Below, one piece after another: positions 22,961 to 34,915 of a DNA stretch of 64,000 nt. Every line of letters begins with the position of its first letter. Position 1 is the first letter of the stretch. The DNA comes from Achatina immaculata. Lineage: Eukaryota; Mollusca; Gastropoda; Stylommatophora; Achatinidae. Location of the stretch: contig CM019719.1 of NCBI GenBank assembly GCA_009760885.1, positions 38,498,584-38,562,583 on the forward strand, read 5' to 3'. Under the pieces are notes generated by a model, which saw only the letters and a list, made by a program, of their open reading frames with translations, was not told the DNA's origin and did not search any database. A program made the position numbers and the translations under genes.

Positions 22961-23819
22961 TGATCTAAACATCTACGAATCTATACTTGTACAGCAAAAG
23001 TGAGGTACTGCGACACAGTGGCTATCTACAAACTAAATACCCAGTCTCTGCCCTCAGCTCCTATGATCCTCAACACAAATTTCCGACACTCATTTTGTTG
23101 TTCGGGCTGGGTTTACCACAGGCTGCGCGACATGGATCAGCAAGACCGCCTTCTAGTTTAAGACATGGCAGCCAATGATGATATGGACACTGAAGAGATC
23201 ACTTAAGAAAGGAATAAGCTAAACTACTTTAACATCCAAAAGATCATGACATGCTATTGGCAAAATGAAAGAAAAGGCTGCTACCGCTGAATGACAGAAG
23301 CAGTGCAGTACACAAAGCTAACAACTTTTCAGTGACTTAACGATCTCCAGGTGACTATGTTCGGCCTAACAAAAGTGCCAGGTGCTACAGTTTGCGAACA
23401 CTGCAATAAAATCAGAAGCACGTGGCGGACATAGACCACACTGCCGACACCTGCAGAGGTCAATGAGGAACATGTCAGTCATGGGGATATTCGGAAAATA
23501 GTTCGGCTAGGTTCCGTCAAAGGATATTTCTCGTTCTTTCTTTTTTTTTTTTTTAACTAATGAAAGTAAGGCGAGGGTATGTTAAAACAATCAAGATGCC
23601 AAAATTAACTTATGTTAAAACTAACGGTAAAACAGGTTCTAATTATTGCAAAAGAGATTGTGATATAACTCAATAAGTGTGCTTTTACTTCGTACTGATG
23701 AATACTGTGCACGACCGAACTTTAATCATTCTCAACCACGTTACGTATATAAACTGAAGCTGCAGCCGTGTGAATGGTTGAGAGGTAACAATGTACAATC
23801 TCTGCTTACATGCTAATAA
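22961..23819. other. no gene seen
   Basis: Single-copy-looking sequence with no supported exon or repeat family. Confidence 0.3.
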
Positions 23820-23975
23820 GGCATGCCTTGGATACGGTGTTAGGTCTGTAATTAAAAGACCTTCGGCACATTAAAAGCATGGTGTGGTCAATGTCATGCC
23901 TGGCCGCATTTACCATCCCAGGATTTCTCTGGTGCCCATTTTTAAGGGCCCTTTTTGGTATAGTAGTACCAGGGA
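23820..23975 (-). mobile_element. SINE-B fragment
   Basis: On the minus strand this shows the shared SINE middle (CCTGGGATGGTAAATGCGGC, then CAGGCATGACATTGACCACA). It lacks the tRNA-like head. It matches the 52634-52892 copy best. Confidence 0.7.
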
Positions 23976-24129
23976 AAAAAAAAAGTTGAGGTAAAGAGCA
24001 GAATTTCAGGTGGACCTGGGTGGCCAAGATCTTTCTCATTAGAAAATACAGTCAGTTCGTTCTACAGCGCCAAGAAAAATAAGATCAGGCGGCGGCTAAG
24101 CGGGGGCAAAAGAAGGAAACTTCACATAC

Positions 24130-24162
24130 CGTCAGGATCTCCAGTGATGTGCCCCATCAAGG
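24130..24162 (-). CDS. exon 4 of the unrecognised minus-strand gene (33 bp)
   Basis: Short exon with a very good acceptor on the minus strand (TTTCTCCGTCTTCCCAG) and a GACG/GTATGT donor. Only one frame is open and it is the phase 1 to phase 1 frame needed between exon 3 and exon 5. It reads LMGHITGDPD, with split codons completing Ala before and Asp after. Being 33 bp it could be skipped without changing frame. The evidence is splice sites plus phase only; the peptide is not one I recognise. Confidence 0.45.
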
Positions 24163-24879
24163 CTGGGAAGACGGAGAAATGATATGAAAGGCATCCATGT
24201 TGTGGCTCGGCATATCATCAGCAGATAAACAGATAACATAATCTCCGCTGACCCCCCCCCCCTTAAAAAAAACACTAGACTGCGAGTTGGGACGAAGAAT
24301 GTTTACGAAGGTAAACTAGAGAATAGAAATGCTGAGTAAACATGGCGACCACATCAAAGGGGACGTGATGGAGGTTTACGACTGAAGGCAGTTATACTGG
24401 GCTGGCACGTCGTTATAAAGACGACATTAATACCAGCCGTGTCAGACATTCAAGGTATACGAGGAAACAAAAATGGCGTCACCCGGCTCTCTGCGGCAAG
24501 TGCTAAGTCACATACTGATGATGGTTCGTGCAGCCATCTTGGTCAGTAACTTACTTCTTGACACGACCGACGTTTACCAGGCTCGGCTATGTGTAAGAAT
24601 AAACTCTGTTCCTGCTACAGCGCCAGTCTATTTGCACTCGCGACCTTTGCCTTGAAATCTGACCCTTCTATTTCTACACTGAATGACATAACACCCTTCC
24701 GCGGGATCGTTATCATCACAACACGATCTTCAACCAGTTATGAGCACGCTGCTAGGACTTTCCCTGCCCCGGCACAACTGCACCTGTCTTTCACTTTGCA
24801 TGAAAATCTTTCCGAGATACCGCCGCTGTCAATACAACATGCGGCTTTTTATACTTTTTTTAACGTAAAATTAAAGAGA
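24163..24879. other. no gene seen
   Basis: A possible 32-bp exon with donor GAA/GTAAGT on the minus strand near 24553-24584 does not fit the phase of the gene model. Nothing else recognised. Confidence 0.3.
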
Positions 24880-25105
24880 CTTTAAAAACATCATCCAGAA
24901 TTAAATGTTTTCAACGTAAAACTAACCACACTTTACAAACATTATCGGGAATTAAATGTTTTCAACGTAAAACTAACCACACTTTACAAACATCATCGGG
25001 AATTAAATGTTTTCAACGTAAAACTAACCACACTTTACAAACATCATCGGGAATTAAATGTTTTCAACGTAAAACTAACCACACTTTACAAACATCACAG
25101 AGAAT
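24880..25105. repeat. 51-bp minisatellite, about 4.5 copies
   Basis: Unit starts AATTAAATGTTTTCAACGTA and ends ACAAACATCATCGGG. The central copies are identical. Confidence 0.95.
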
Positions 25106-25598
25106 TACCTTAACTGGGATGAGTTTTGCTACTTACAAAACGCTCACATCCTGTACCCAAGTCAAAACTGGCTGATTATTCTCCATGCAAACTGGGCATC
25201 ACCAGTCTTACTGGCCTGATTAGCCTGCAAACTGATTTCGCTGGTTGCTTATACTAGGTTTTGGACAATATAAACCGGTTACAGTAACCGACAACCTCCA
25301 AAAGTTTCGGGTTTTTCTCTCTTTTTTTTCTCTCTCCTCCTCGGTAATTTACCGCCAGTTAACGCGATCACTGGCTGCGTGTGAAACAAATGACCACCGC
25401 CGGAAGAAGGGGATGCTAACACACAATACAGCTTTATGATTTCCTTATCTTCGTGAAATTAGCTTACCCTAAAGCAGTTCTAGCAGTTTTATGTTATTTC
25501 AACATAAAGATGTCCAAGAAGAGGAGAGAAGCTCTGAAAATGTCCGCAATATTAAAGTTTCATCTTCTCTGACTATCAGCCGCAGTCGCTGTGTAATC
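25106..25598. other. no gene seen
   Basis: Single-copy-looking spacer without a supported exon. Confidence 0.3.
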
Positions 25599-25702
25599 TT
25601 AGCTGTACTCTTAGCTGTAATCTTAGCTGTAATCTTAGCTGTAATCTTAACTGTAATCTTAGCTGTAATCTTAGCTGTACTCTTAGCTGTAATCTTAGCT
25701 TG
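25599..25702. repeat. 12-bp tandem repeat, about 9 copies
   Basis: CTTAGCTGTAAT repeated, with CTTAGCTGTACT and CTTAACTGTAAT variants. Confidence 0.95.
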
Positions 25703-25904
25703 CATGGACGATTAATGAACCCTATTCATGGAGGCTTCTGTTTCTGTAGCAGTCTGATAGTTTGTTTTTTACCATATGGGGTTGCTGGCCCTACTCCGAA
25801 TCCTCCTTAGTCGCCTTTTACATCATGCGTGGTAGGGTACCGTGGTCCTATTCTTTGCAGATCCGGGTACCACACGGGGAAAAAAGGGGGGGGGGTGAGG
25901 CTTA

Positions 25905-26072
25905 TCAGGAACAGGGGAACAGAAGTAAGGGTAGACCAAAAGAAACATGGACAAGAACAAAGAGGATGTTGAGCAATAGAGGGCTCACCTGGGCAAGAGC
26001 AGAAAAAAAGGCAAAGGACAGGCATTTGTGGAAAACCCTTGCGGAAGCCCCATGTGCCCCGGGCACTTAAGT

Positions 26073-26107
<35 letters not shown>
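25905..26107 (+). pseudogene. RTE-A retrotransposon 3' end with (AG)n tail, copy 1
   Basis: Encodes the last ~55 residues of an RTE-like polymerase: QGNRSKGRPKETWTRTKRML, GLTWARAEKKAKDRHLWKTL, AEAPCAPGT and stop. An (AG)n tail follows directly (GTTTCAGAGAGAG, 26070-26107). Copies 2 and 3 (33161 and 37640) have the same stop-proximal sequence and the same tail. 5'-truncated. Confidence 0.87.
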
Positions 26108-26110
<3 letters not shown>

Positions 26111-26514
26111 TGGAGGTACCCCGTTTCGGCTCGTGCGGAGTTCCAAGTTCGAGTAAATTTCCCGTTCCTGTGATTATTTCCCTTAGAGAATAACCTTTCT
26201 AAAAATGACTTCGAGAAGTTTGTACCTGGCCGAGACAAAGTGAACTGGAGTGGCCACGTGTTGATGTAACGATAATGAACGTCAGACCTATAGTATCATA
26301 TTTTCCCACCCACACAACTGTCTGTTTCTAGACTTTCGCTTGTTTTGTCACTGAGATTCACGAGCACTGGTATTTATCTGATAAGCATGGGGGGTGGGGG
26401 GGGGGGGGAAGCTACTAGCTCTTTGAAGATGTTCACTTCATTTCTACCCAACCGAATTTCTGTTACTGTTATTGTTTTCTCACAAGAGCAGATGATGAAT
26501 AGCGAACCCAGGAG
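26108..26514. other. no gene seen
   Basis: Single-copy-looking sequence with a G run at 26389-26408. Confidence 0.3.
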
Positions 26515-26935
26515 TAGCTGACCTGGCTGTCCAGCGAAGCTGTCTATCATCGACCCTAGATGACATGGTGGTGACAGGGGGTGGTGAACAATAGCTGACC
26601 AAGACCCTGCCTCCCCTCCCCCTTTCCATCGGTACACTTAGTAATGGGCCTAGACTGTATAACGAGGAGGGATTCTAGTAATCCCCATGGTGGTGGAGTC
26701 TGCTAAAGAACCATTACATACACCCTATTTTTTAGCTGCACTCTGGGACTGAAAAAAAACAGCCCCCATAACCCGCTCCCTAGCCGACATCTTCACAACA
26801 TCGGCTGCAAAAAAAACAGCCCCCATAACCCGCTCCCTAACCGACATCTTCACAACATCAGCTGCAAAATAAAAGCCGCTACAACCAGCTCCCTAACCGA
26901 CATCTTCACAGCATAGGCTGCAACCCCCCCCCCCC
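26515..26935 (+). mobile_element. REP-34 dispersed repeat, copy 2
   Basis: Body is shared with the other copies (AATAGCTGACCAAGACCCTG, CCCATGGTGGTGGAGTCTGC, TAAAGAACCATTAC). The 3' end (ATAACCCGCTCCCTA, CCGACATCTTCACAACATCG, GCTGCAAA) is tandemly tripled at about 26755-26925 in units of about 57 bp. The 34-bp internal repeat is reduced to a scrambled remnant. Confidence 0.7.
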
Positions 26936-26984
26936 AAAAAAAAACAAAAAAAAAAACAAAACACCAGCTCGCAGTTCCAAGCAG

Positions 26985-27132
26985 AAAGAAGAAGTGACGG
27001 ACTGAATTCAATAGATGTGAACAGCAAGATGGCGGACTGAATTCAGTAGATGTGAACAGCAAGATGGCGGACTGAATTCAGTAGATGTGAACAGCAAGAT
27101 GGCGGACTGAATTCAGTAGATGTGAACAGCAA
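26985..27132. repeat. 35-bp minisatellite, about 4 copies
   Basis: Unit AAGATGGCGGACTGAATTCA plus GTAGATGTGAACAGC; nearly identical copies. Confidence 0.95.
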
Positions 27133-27784
27133 GAAAGAAGTCAACACCACACAAATCTCTGCGGCAGTAAAGTACATGGAACATGCTTATATTCACAGAC
27201 ATCCCCCCCTCCCACAGTTCTTATGGGGATGATTCTCTTCTAAAAAAAATAAATGCATTAAATTTAACTCTTGACGCATTTCTCTAAGAACATGATAAGA
27301 ACCACAGTAATAAAAAAATTGATATATCAATATTTATCTGCTCATGGTAAATATAGTTTCTTATATGACATTTTAATAAGAGATTACCATGTGGCCGTAT
27401 TTAGCTCCATCAAACGACGCACGGTTAGTCGCCTTTCCTTCCTCAGCTTCAGAAGCTACAGCAAAGTGTTGAAGCGTCTCCAGCCGGACATGAACCATCC
27501 ACTCGTCCGTCAGAAACCTGTGCAGTAACCACAACGCCACTCGAGCGCCCGTGTGCCAGCCATGCACACAGATAAAGCACGCAGAATATGACAGAGCAAT
27601 AGAAACGACAACTAAAGAGGAGAATATAATGTCCCCGAATTACCGGGCTAGTTAGCTACAAGGGCACAAGACACCGCAGAAAATTATGATTTTTCTATTA
27701 AATTTACGTGGCTTTTCTGGTTACCTTATTCTATTTTCACAGCATCGGCTGCAAAAGTTTTTGTTATTTTAATTATTTTTCTAC
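27133..27784. other. no gene seen
   Basis: An isolated CACAGCATCGGCTGCAAAAG near 27738 resembles the REP-34 3' end. Otherwise nothing recognised. Confidence 0.35.
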
Positions 27785-27786
27785 TT

Positions 27787-27847
<61 letters not shown>

Positions 27848-27877
27848 AGACCGACACACAGACACACACACAGAGCA
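27785..27877. repeat. (GT)n(GA)n(CA)n microsatellite cluster
   Basis: TGTGTGTG run, then GA run interrupted once, then ACACAGACACACAC. Confidence 0.95.
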
Positions 27878-27939
27878 CGACACGAAATATAATTCAAAAT
27901 ACAAAAGTAAAAAGAAAGTTATTACATATGCAGCACAGA

Positions 27940-28685
27940 AGACTAAGGGGAAACACAAACATGATAAATACACACGCACGCACACAGCACAGGCGACAAC
28001 ATACACATGATAAATATACATGCACGCACAGAACACAGGCGACAACACACATACATGATAAATACATCCACGCACAGAGCACAGGCGACAACACACATCT
28101 CATACACGCACAGAGCACAGGCGACAACAAACATGCACGCACATAGCACAGGCGACAACACACACACACACACGATAAATACACATGCACGTACAGAACA
28201 CAGGCGACAACACACATACATGAGAAATACATCCATGCACATAGCACAGGCGACAACACACATCCACGCACAGAGCACAGGCGACAACACACACACATGA
28301 TAAATACATGCAGATACATAGCACAGGCGACAAACACATGCACGCAAAGAGAACAGGCGACAACACACACACATGATAAATACATGCAGGCACAGAGCAC
28401 AGGCGACAACACACACATACAAATGATAAATACATGCAGGCACAGAGCACAGGCGACAACACACATACAAATGATAAACACATGTACACACAGCACAGGC
28501 GACAACACACACATATACACGTAAACACAGCACAGGCGACAACACATGATAAACACACGCAAGCACACAGCATAGGCAACAACACACACATGGTAAATAC
28601 ACGCAGGCACACAGCATAGACGACAACACACACACGGTAATTACACGCAAGCACACAGTAAATACACGCAAGCACACAGCATTCT
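27940..28685. repeat. ~45-bp CA-rich minisatellite, about 16 copies
   Basis: Units built on GCACAGAGCACAGGCGACAA, CACACA, CATGATAAATACA and CATGCACGCA, with variable spacing. The long Cys-rich minus-strand open frames (up to 245 codons) are repeat artefacts. Confidence 0.93.
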
Positions 28686-29329
28686 TTTACTGCTTGGCAC
28701 GAACGAACTCTCGTTCTCTCCTCTTTCTTTCTCTCTATCCTTCTCAATGTCCCAAACATCTAATGAGACCTGATGATGTCATGGTACGAAACAACAACAC
28801 TCGACATCAAGGAAGAAGAAAAGGATATGTAACAAGCATAAACAAACACTCTGATTCCAGGCTTCACGCACTGGCCTTATCCAACAGCTCACGTGATAAA
28901 TCTGGCGAAACGGGAGCAAGCTAAGGGAAATAATCGCCCAAGACTGAGCGATCAAACTGTTGTAATGTTTGGCGGCTCGCAGCATTAAGCATGTCTGCCC
29001 GAGACTGTAAAGATAAATCCGGCGTTTGTGTTTCTTCTACATCCAGCGCAGCAGCACCAGAATAGATGGACGGGCAGCAGCCTTCTCACCTGAACGTACT
29101 CCGGTTTGAATGTTTCAGCGCCTGTATCACTGTGGAAAGAAATCTACGTTAAAAAAAAAAAAAGCTACTTCTCTGACTCCACAGATCTCGCATCAGAACT
29201 CGATACGCCCCCCCCCCAACCCTATATTTTCTAGTTCAGTATGGCCTTTAGCGAAATTTTCCAACAGATTACTTACACCACATCGGCTTATTTGTATGCA
29301 GTTATGTCGGCTATTATACATGAATTACC
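28686..29329. other. no gene assigned; contains an orphan splice-site pair
   Basis: The minus-strand block 29090-29129 (40 bp) has a strong acceptor (TAGATTTCTTTCCACAG) and a strong donor (TTCAG/GTGAGA). Its length breaks the phase chain of the five-exon gene, so I do not include it as an exon. Confidence 0.35.
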
Positions 29330-29500
29330 ACACCGGGCCACTCAATGTATATAGATGCCGCATCGGCCCACCAAAAGTATATGGGTACTACATCGACCCA
29401 CCAAAAGTATATGCATATCACATTGGCTCAAAACATATGGATACTACATCAGCCTGCCCAAAGTATCTGGAAATCACATCGGCCCAACGAGCAGGTCTGC
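29330..29500. repeat. degenerate ~33-bp tandem repeat, about 5 copies
   Basis: CACATCGGCCCACCAAAAGT and ATATGGATACTA words in series. A lone related unit (CACATCGGCCCAATTATATG) lies at 37404-37423. Confidence 0.75.
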
Positions 29501-29520
29501 AGTTTTCAGTGTAGTAAAAG

Positions 29521-29522
29521 TA

Positions 29523-29566
<44 letters not shown>

Positions 29567-29595
29567 TTACTACTACTACTACTACTACTACTATG
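29521..29595. repeat. (TAC)n microsatellite
   Basis: About 25 TAC units with one TAT interruption; poly-Leu or poly-Tyr frames are artefacts. Confidence 0.97.
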
Positions 29596-31270
29596 CGAAA
29601 AGTTCTGAGACATTTTTAAAAAAAAAGCTTTTTAGAACAGCAACACTTTTTAAGAGTGATTTTTAAAACGTTTAAAATGCACCTTTTTATATTTTTTTGG
29701 GCCAAAAATCTTCTTAATTGTCATTAACCAAATCTTTTAACTGCCAACCACTGTACGGCTGGCTATATTTCAATGTTGCGCCTCAGAAAACTCCATTATT
29801 TCAACCTTACACCTCTGACCCTAATCTGTTTGACATCTATTCTTCGTTTAACTAGACAGTTTTTTGTTTTTTTTTGTTCCCATATTTCGCTAACAGCTTT
29901 AACTCTATAAATCCCACAATATGCTAGTTTGGGCCAGATGCCAGTTTGGCACCTTAACTTATTTCTATTTCGTATGTTTTTGTCGGCTGTGATTTTTCTA
30001 GAGACTGAAAGCTGGCGACTGGAACCCTCCAGTAAGAGTTAAACAGATAAATCTGTGTATAAAATAAGTGTTTCTTTTGTTTTCTTATCACCTGTTTCGT
30101 TGTTTCCCTGCCCCTCCCTAACACCACTCCCTCTCTCCCCAAAGTGACACACGACTGTCCTAGGTACAACAGGGAGATTTGTTTTCTGACTCATAAACAG
30201 ATGGGATGATGAAAGAGAAAGAGAGAATGGCGAAACAGAGAGAAAGAGAGGAGAGAAATGAGATGAAAAATAAAGACACTAAAGTGGTACAGGGAGTTTA
30301 AAACATGCACGAAGATAAATTCACAAACAGACATAACCTCCTGCACCACTTTGCATGTAACAAGATGAATATTTCATATAAGCATGAATTTTCCGACTTA
30401 TGACTGAAAATTAATCACCAGTGATCGCTCCCCGCTCTTCTCTACTTATTCCCTTACCCTTACTTTTTTTCTATTTTCTTTCAGAAATCAAGGGGGGGGG
30501 GGGCGTCTCTCGCTTCATTCACCGGAGCTTCCCCCAGCCGTGCTGTCGCAGAGTGTGAACAAGATTTTAACATCACGAGCTACAGGATGAAGTTCTTGAA
30601 GACATACATGAATCAGCTTCGGAACTCTTTCGACCCATAAGCTGAGTATGTATGTATATATATATATATATATATACATCTCACAGTTATATAACTTAAA
30701 ACATCAGTGCACACAGAAAAGAGTGTAGAAAGGCGTAAAGAATCTCCCGCCTGGTCGAGAAGGACGAAGACTCAAATTATGACAGGACGAACTTCCTCAG
30801 ACTGGACTGTGAAACAAACCGAGCATCACAAGACCTGACGGAACATTAACCGCCAGGATTAAAGCAACCTGGTCCGTGGCAGATGAATCTCTCCGGGATC
30901 ACCCCCTCCCCCCCCCCCCCCGGTTTCCCTTATGAAGCTCGTGAGATCATAAGGACTGTAAAACGTCCACTAATCCTCACAAGTATTTTTCACAGTGGTT
31001 CCAAGCCATTTAGGACATGGGTTTCTTTTAGTTAAATGAATGAGAGAGAGAGAGAGGAAAAAAAGAGGAATTCCATACTTTTACAAGGGTAAACCCATGG
31101 TTTTTTTTTCTGTCTATCAAACGCCGTTCCAAATGGCGTTGGCGGTTCACAACGCTCTGTTCTGTGTTGCCTCTATGAGTTGTTCTGGTGTCCTCTTTCT
31201 GTGCCATCTTGTCAATCCATTTAGAACTTTTTCTCTTGGTCGTGTTTTTATTGGTTAATTTTTTTTTGAA
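29596..31270. other. no gene seen
   Basis: T-rich, then mixed sequence. (TA)n at 30650-30676, G run at 30492-30502, C run at 30907-30921, (AG)n at 31041-31055. No exon or element recognised in 1.7 kb. Confidence 0.35.
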
Positions 31271-31450
31271 GTATACACATTCACATTCTTCATGGACAAA
31301 GTATACACATTCACATTCTTCATGGACAAAGTATACACATTCACATTCTTCATGGACAAAGTATACACATTCACATTCTTCATGGACAAAGTATACACAT
31401 TCACATTCTTCATGGACAAAGTATACACATTCACATTCTTCATGGACAAA
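31271..31450. repeat. 30-bp minisatellite, six identical copies
   Basis: Six exact copies of a 30-bp unit starting GTATACACATTCACATTCTT and ending CATGGACAAA. No mismatch among copies. Confidence 0.98.
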
Positions 31451-31835
31451 GGACACATGGGGAAAACACAACAACCGAACAAACTGTTAGACCTCCACAA
31501 TTACATTAAGAAAAGGTATGTGAAACGAAAACTAGGCAGCGCTGGTCAAGCGGACTATGCCAGATAATATGAATGTGCATCCCGAGAGGTTATCTCAGAA
31601 AGAGGAAAATGCCCTGTGTCGCAGAGAGAAGAGGCAACGTAATGTATTGTCTGGATGCAGGTTTGTTTGTGTTTTTATTTGTTTGTTTGTTTCATTATTC
31701 ATAGTGCAATCTGGCAACTCCATGTATGAGATTTATACGAGAATACTGACTGAAAAAGGAATGAAAGAGCATAAACACACACATACACACTGAACAAAAC
31801 ACACACAGACACGAAAAGAATACTGACACATTATG
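31451..31835. other. no gene seen
   Basis: Unique-looking sequence with GTTT and CA short repeats. Confidence 0.35.
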
Positions 31836-32075
31836 CCTCGTGCCGAATAGTGACGGCGATTGCGCTTATTCGTCTTGTGCGATCCTTGCTGTTTCCAATC
31901 AATTCAAATTATTTTTTTTTAACATGCAACTCAGCCAGTCCGCCAAAGTATACATTATACATACTCTTGACCTTCCTCTCCTCCTTTTTCTCTTGAATTT
32001 CTGGTCATTACTAAGCTCTCTAACTTCTGTATTCTCATGGCTTGTCCAAGAAATTTTGACTTTTTATAGAAGATA
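31836..32075 (-). pseudogene. LINE-G retrotransposon 3' end, decayed
   Basis: Minus-strand translation gives KRKRRRGRSRVCIMYTLADW then a stop-broken ETARIAQDE region and FGTRH. This is the usual order at the C-terminus of RTE-like polymerases (basic RGR block, then a dozen residues, then an -ANxxxxGT end). Related scrap at 13515-13612. Confidence 0.55.
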
Positions 32076-32115
32076 ATATCACGCACCGAAACAAACAAAT
32101 AAACAAACACAGAGC

Positions 32116-32147
<32 letters not shown>

Positions 32148-33160
32148 AAGACCACAGAAATAGACATATAAGACAACAGAAAGAATGAATACTGATAAGG
32201 TGAATAAGTTCTAATAAAACATGGCTGAAAATGACCTAATAACGACCCTGTAGAAGCGAGCTTCGGTGCTGGTGTTTGTATGCGCCGGCAGGCAACAATG
32301 TCTCTGGGCCATTATACACACATAAACGTTCTATATACAGCAAGCAAGCGCACACACTCAAACAAGGCCATGTGACTCTTTTACATACTTTGCGCATTTT
32401 CGGCATTCCAGGCCGTGTTTGAAGTTGTGTACAAATTTATCGGTGTATACAGGCGGCCTGGTCAGATGACGTGACAGGCGTGCGTCATAACAGGAACATC
32501 CTCCTTCCAGGCAGCCCCAACGCATCTCTCATTACCGCAATGTCATCCATGTTTACCTCCCAAAAGTTGACAGGTCAGGTTCGCCCCCAGACGCTAATGG
32601 AAAGATAAGATTTTATACGCGGCACAAAGAACCCGCTGCTGGCAAAACAGGGTCACGCTGATACTTCCTCACATGAACGGAGGCCGCTGGGCAAGGGATC
32701 GGCCCGCAACATTTTCAAATACCAGTCAAGGTTTGTCGGTTAATCATTCTTCCAGAAACCACAAAACGGCGTCTGACCCTTCAAGAACTGTGACGCTAGA
32801 AGATATTATATATATATATATCGCGGCAGGGTTCATCCCAGAACTTTTCAAACTGTGCCCCTGGTAACGGAACAGTTATGAAGCCCTACCCAGAGTTTCA
32901 CAGAGCAGCTGTGGATGAAATGATGAAGTCAGCAAAGACGCTTGGATTGAGCTGATAACGAATTCTTTCACTGGGTGCATCAAGGATGTAGACATAGTCT
33001 CCCTCCCCCCCCCCCTTTTACAGATAAAAGTCACATAAAGAAGCTCTATGGAAGTAAACCAAAATGACAATTAACAATTTTAAAATTATGGACCCTTGGG
33101 AAATTTCACTGCTACGACAATCTGATGGAACGTTACTACTAAATAATTCGAATTCTTTAC
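32076..33160. other. no gene seen
   Basis: Contains (AG)n at 32114-32145, (TA)n at 32806-32821 and a C run at 33005-33014. No supported exon. Confidence 0.35.
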
Positions 33161-34240
33161 ATCTCTCTCTCTCTCTCTGAACCTTAAGTGCCCAGGGCAC
33201 ATGGGGCTTCCGCATGGATTTTCCACAAATGCCTGTCCTTCGCCTTTTTTTCTGCTCTTGCCCAGGTGAGCCCTCTATTGCTCAACATCCTTCTGTTGTT
33301 CTTTTCCATGTCTCTTTTGGTCTACCCTTACTTCTGTTCCCCTGTGGTGTCCATCTTAGTGCTATTTTTGGTAGTGAGTTGTCAGTCATTAAGAGCACAT
33401 GTCCCAACCATCGCCAGCATCTTTCCTCAATAATTGCTGTCAGTGGCTTCATCTGCATTTCTGCCAACAAGATGTTATTTCTTATAGTGTTTGGCCAAAA
33501 TATTGTTTTAATTATTCGTAAACATTTAGTCTGGAAAGAATTCAACTTGTTTTCTATGGTTCTGGTGATTTTCCAGCATTCACTTTCATAGAGTAGTACA
33601 CTTAGAACATTACTCTTAAATATCCTGATTTTCATATTTATGCTTAGTTTTTCTTTTATTTCCATATAGTCTGCAGCATTGCAAAAGCCTGGTTTGCTCT
33701 AGTAAGTCTGCTGTTGATGTCCTCTGTGCTGTCTCCATTTTCTACTGCTCTGCTGCCAAGGTATACAAATTCGTTGACCTCCTCCACTAACTTGTTATCT
33801 ACTCTGAGTACATTTCTGTTGTTCACATTTTGCTTCATTAACTTTGTCTTTCCTACGTTGATCTTTAGTCCTATGTTGTTTGCATTCTGAGTTAGCTTGT
33901 TTATTTTATCTTGCACATCTTTGTGACTGCTTGATAATAAACAAATGTCTGCAAAGTCAAGGTCCTCTAGCACTGTGTCAAGTGTCCATTGTAATTCTCT
34001 GCGTTTGTCTGATGTTGCCTCCTTCATTAACCAGTCTACTGCCAAGAAAAATAATGTTGGTGATAGTATACATCCCTGTTTCACTTCTGTTTGTACCCTA
34101 AAGCTGCTGGAGGTATGTTCTCCACGGATCACTCTGCACTGAAAACCCTCGTTTAGGTATGTCTATTCTTTGTGCGCTTGTGTTCTGTTTAGAAGGGTGT
34201 TAAAGTGTTCCCTCCATACAGCGTAAGAATTAATGCCAAG
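33161..34240 (-). pseudogene. RTE-A retrotransposon, copy 2, with internal deletion
   Basis: Read from 34240 down: VWREHFNTLLNRTQA (region before the reverse transcriptase) joined directly to NEGFQCRVIRGEHTSSSFRV and EVKQGCILSPTLF (reverse-transcriptase middle). LEDLDFADICLLSSSHKD follows, where one Asp of the catalytic F/YADD box is missing. Then come GLKINVGKTKLM, VNEFVYLGS, RIFKSNVLSVLLYESECWKI, RWTPQGNRSKGRPKETWKRT, and the (AG)n tail at 33161-33178 (as CT on the plus strand). The N-terminal half of the reverse transcriptase is deleted. Frameshifts lie near 33660 and 33290. Confidence 0.88.
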
Positions 34241-34444
34241 GCGAAGACGACCAATTCAACACAACTGGGACAACTAGCCGCTACGCTTTTAAACGACAGA
34301 AATTCACAGACTACAGTTTTTAGAATTATGCACACACAAAAAAAAACGGTCACTTGTGTTAAATTTAGAAACCATTTAAAAAAAATAGCTACTGGGGGTG
34401 GAGGCATGCGGGAGGGGGAAGGGAGGAAGACGCTGTGTTTTTGG
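34241..34444. other. spacer before REP-34 copy 3
   Basis: A-rich, then G-rich sequence (TACTGGGGGTGGAGGCATGC). No gene seen. Confidence 0.35.
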
Positions 34445-34915
34445 CGATCGGCGAACCATAGCTGACATGCTGGCGTCAGGGTTGGCGAATCATAACTGAC
34501 ATGCTGGCGTCAGGGTTGGCGAACCACAGCTGACATGCTGGCGTCAGGGTTGGCGAATCATAACTGACATGCTGGCGTCAGGGTTGGCGAACCACAGCTG
34601 ACATGCTGGCGTCATGGTTGGCGAATCATACCTGACATGCTGGCGTCAGGGTTGGCGAACCACAGCTGACATGCTGGCGTCAAGGTTGGCGAATCATAGC
34701 TGACATCAGGGTTGGCGAACCACAGCTGACATGCTGGCGTCAAGGTTGGCGAATCACAGCTGACATGCTGGCGTCAGGGTTGGCGAACCACAGCTGACAT
34801 GCTGGCGTCAGGGTTGGCGAACCACAGCTGAGATGCTGGCGAACTATAGCTGACATGCTGGCGTCAAGGTTGGCGAATCATAGCTGACATGCTGGCGACA
34901 GAGTTGGAGAACCAT
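34445..34915. repeat. 34-bp minisatellite inside REP-34, dimeric periodicity
   Basis: Unit GGCGAATCATAGCTGACATG plus CTGGCGTCAGGGTT. Units with CATAACTG and CACAGCTG alternate, giving a 68-bp dimer over part of the array. CTGAC and GTCAG in each unit could pair across an 8-base loop. Confidence 0.93.

Noticed and set aside
27894..28759. Cys-rich open frames that look like a secreted cysteine-rich protein
   Set aside because: They arise from the CA-rich minisatellite; the cysteines come from the ACA/GCA words and three frames look alike.
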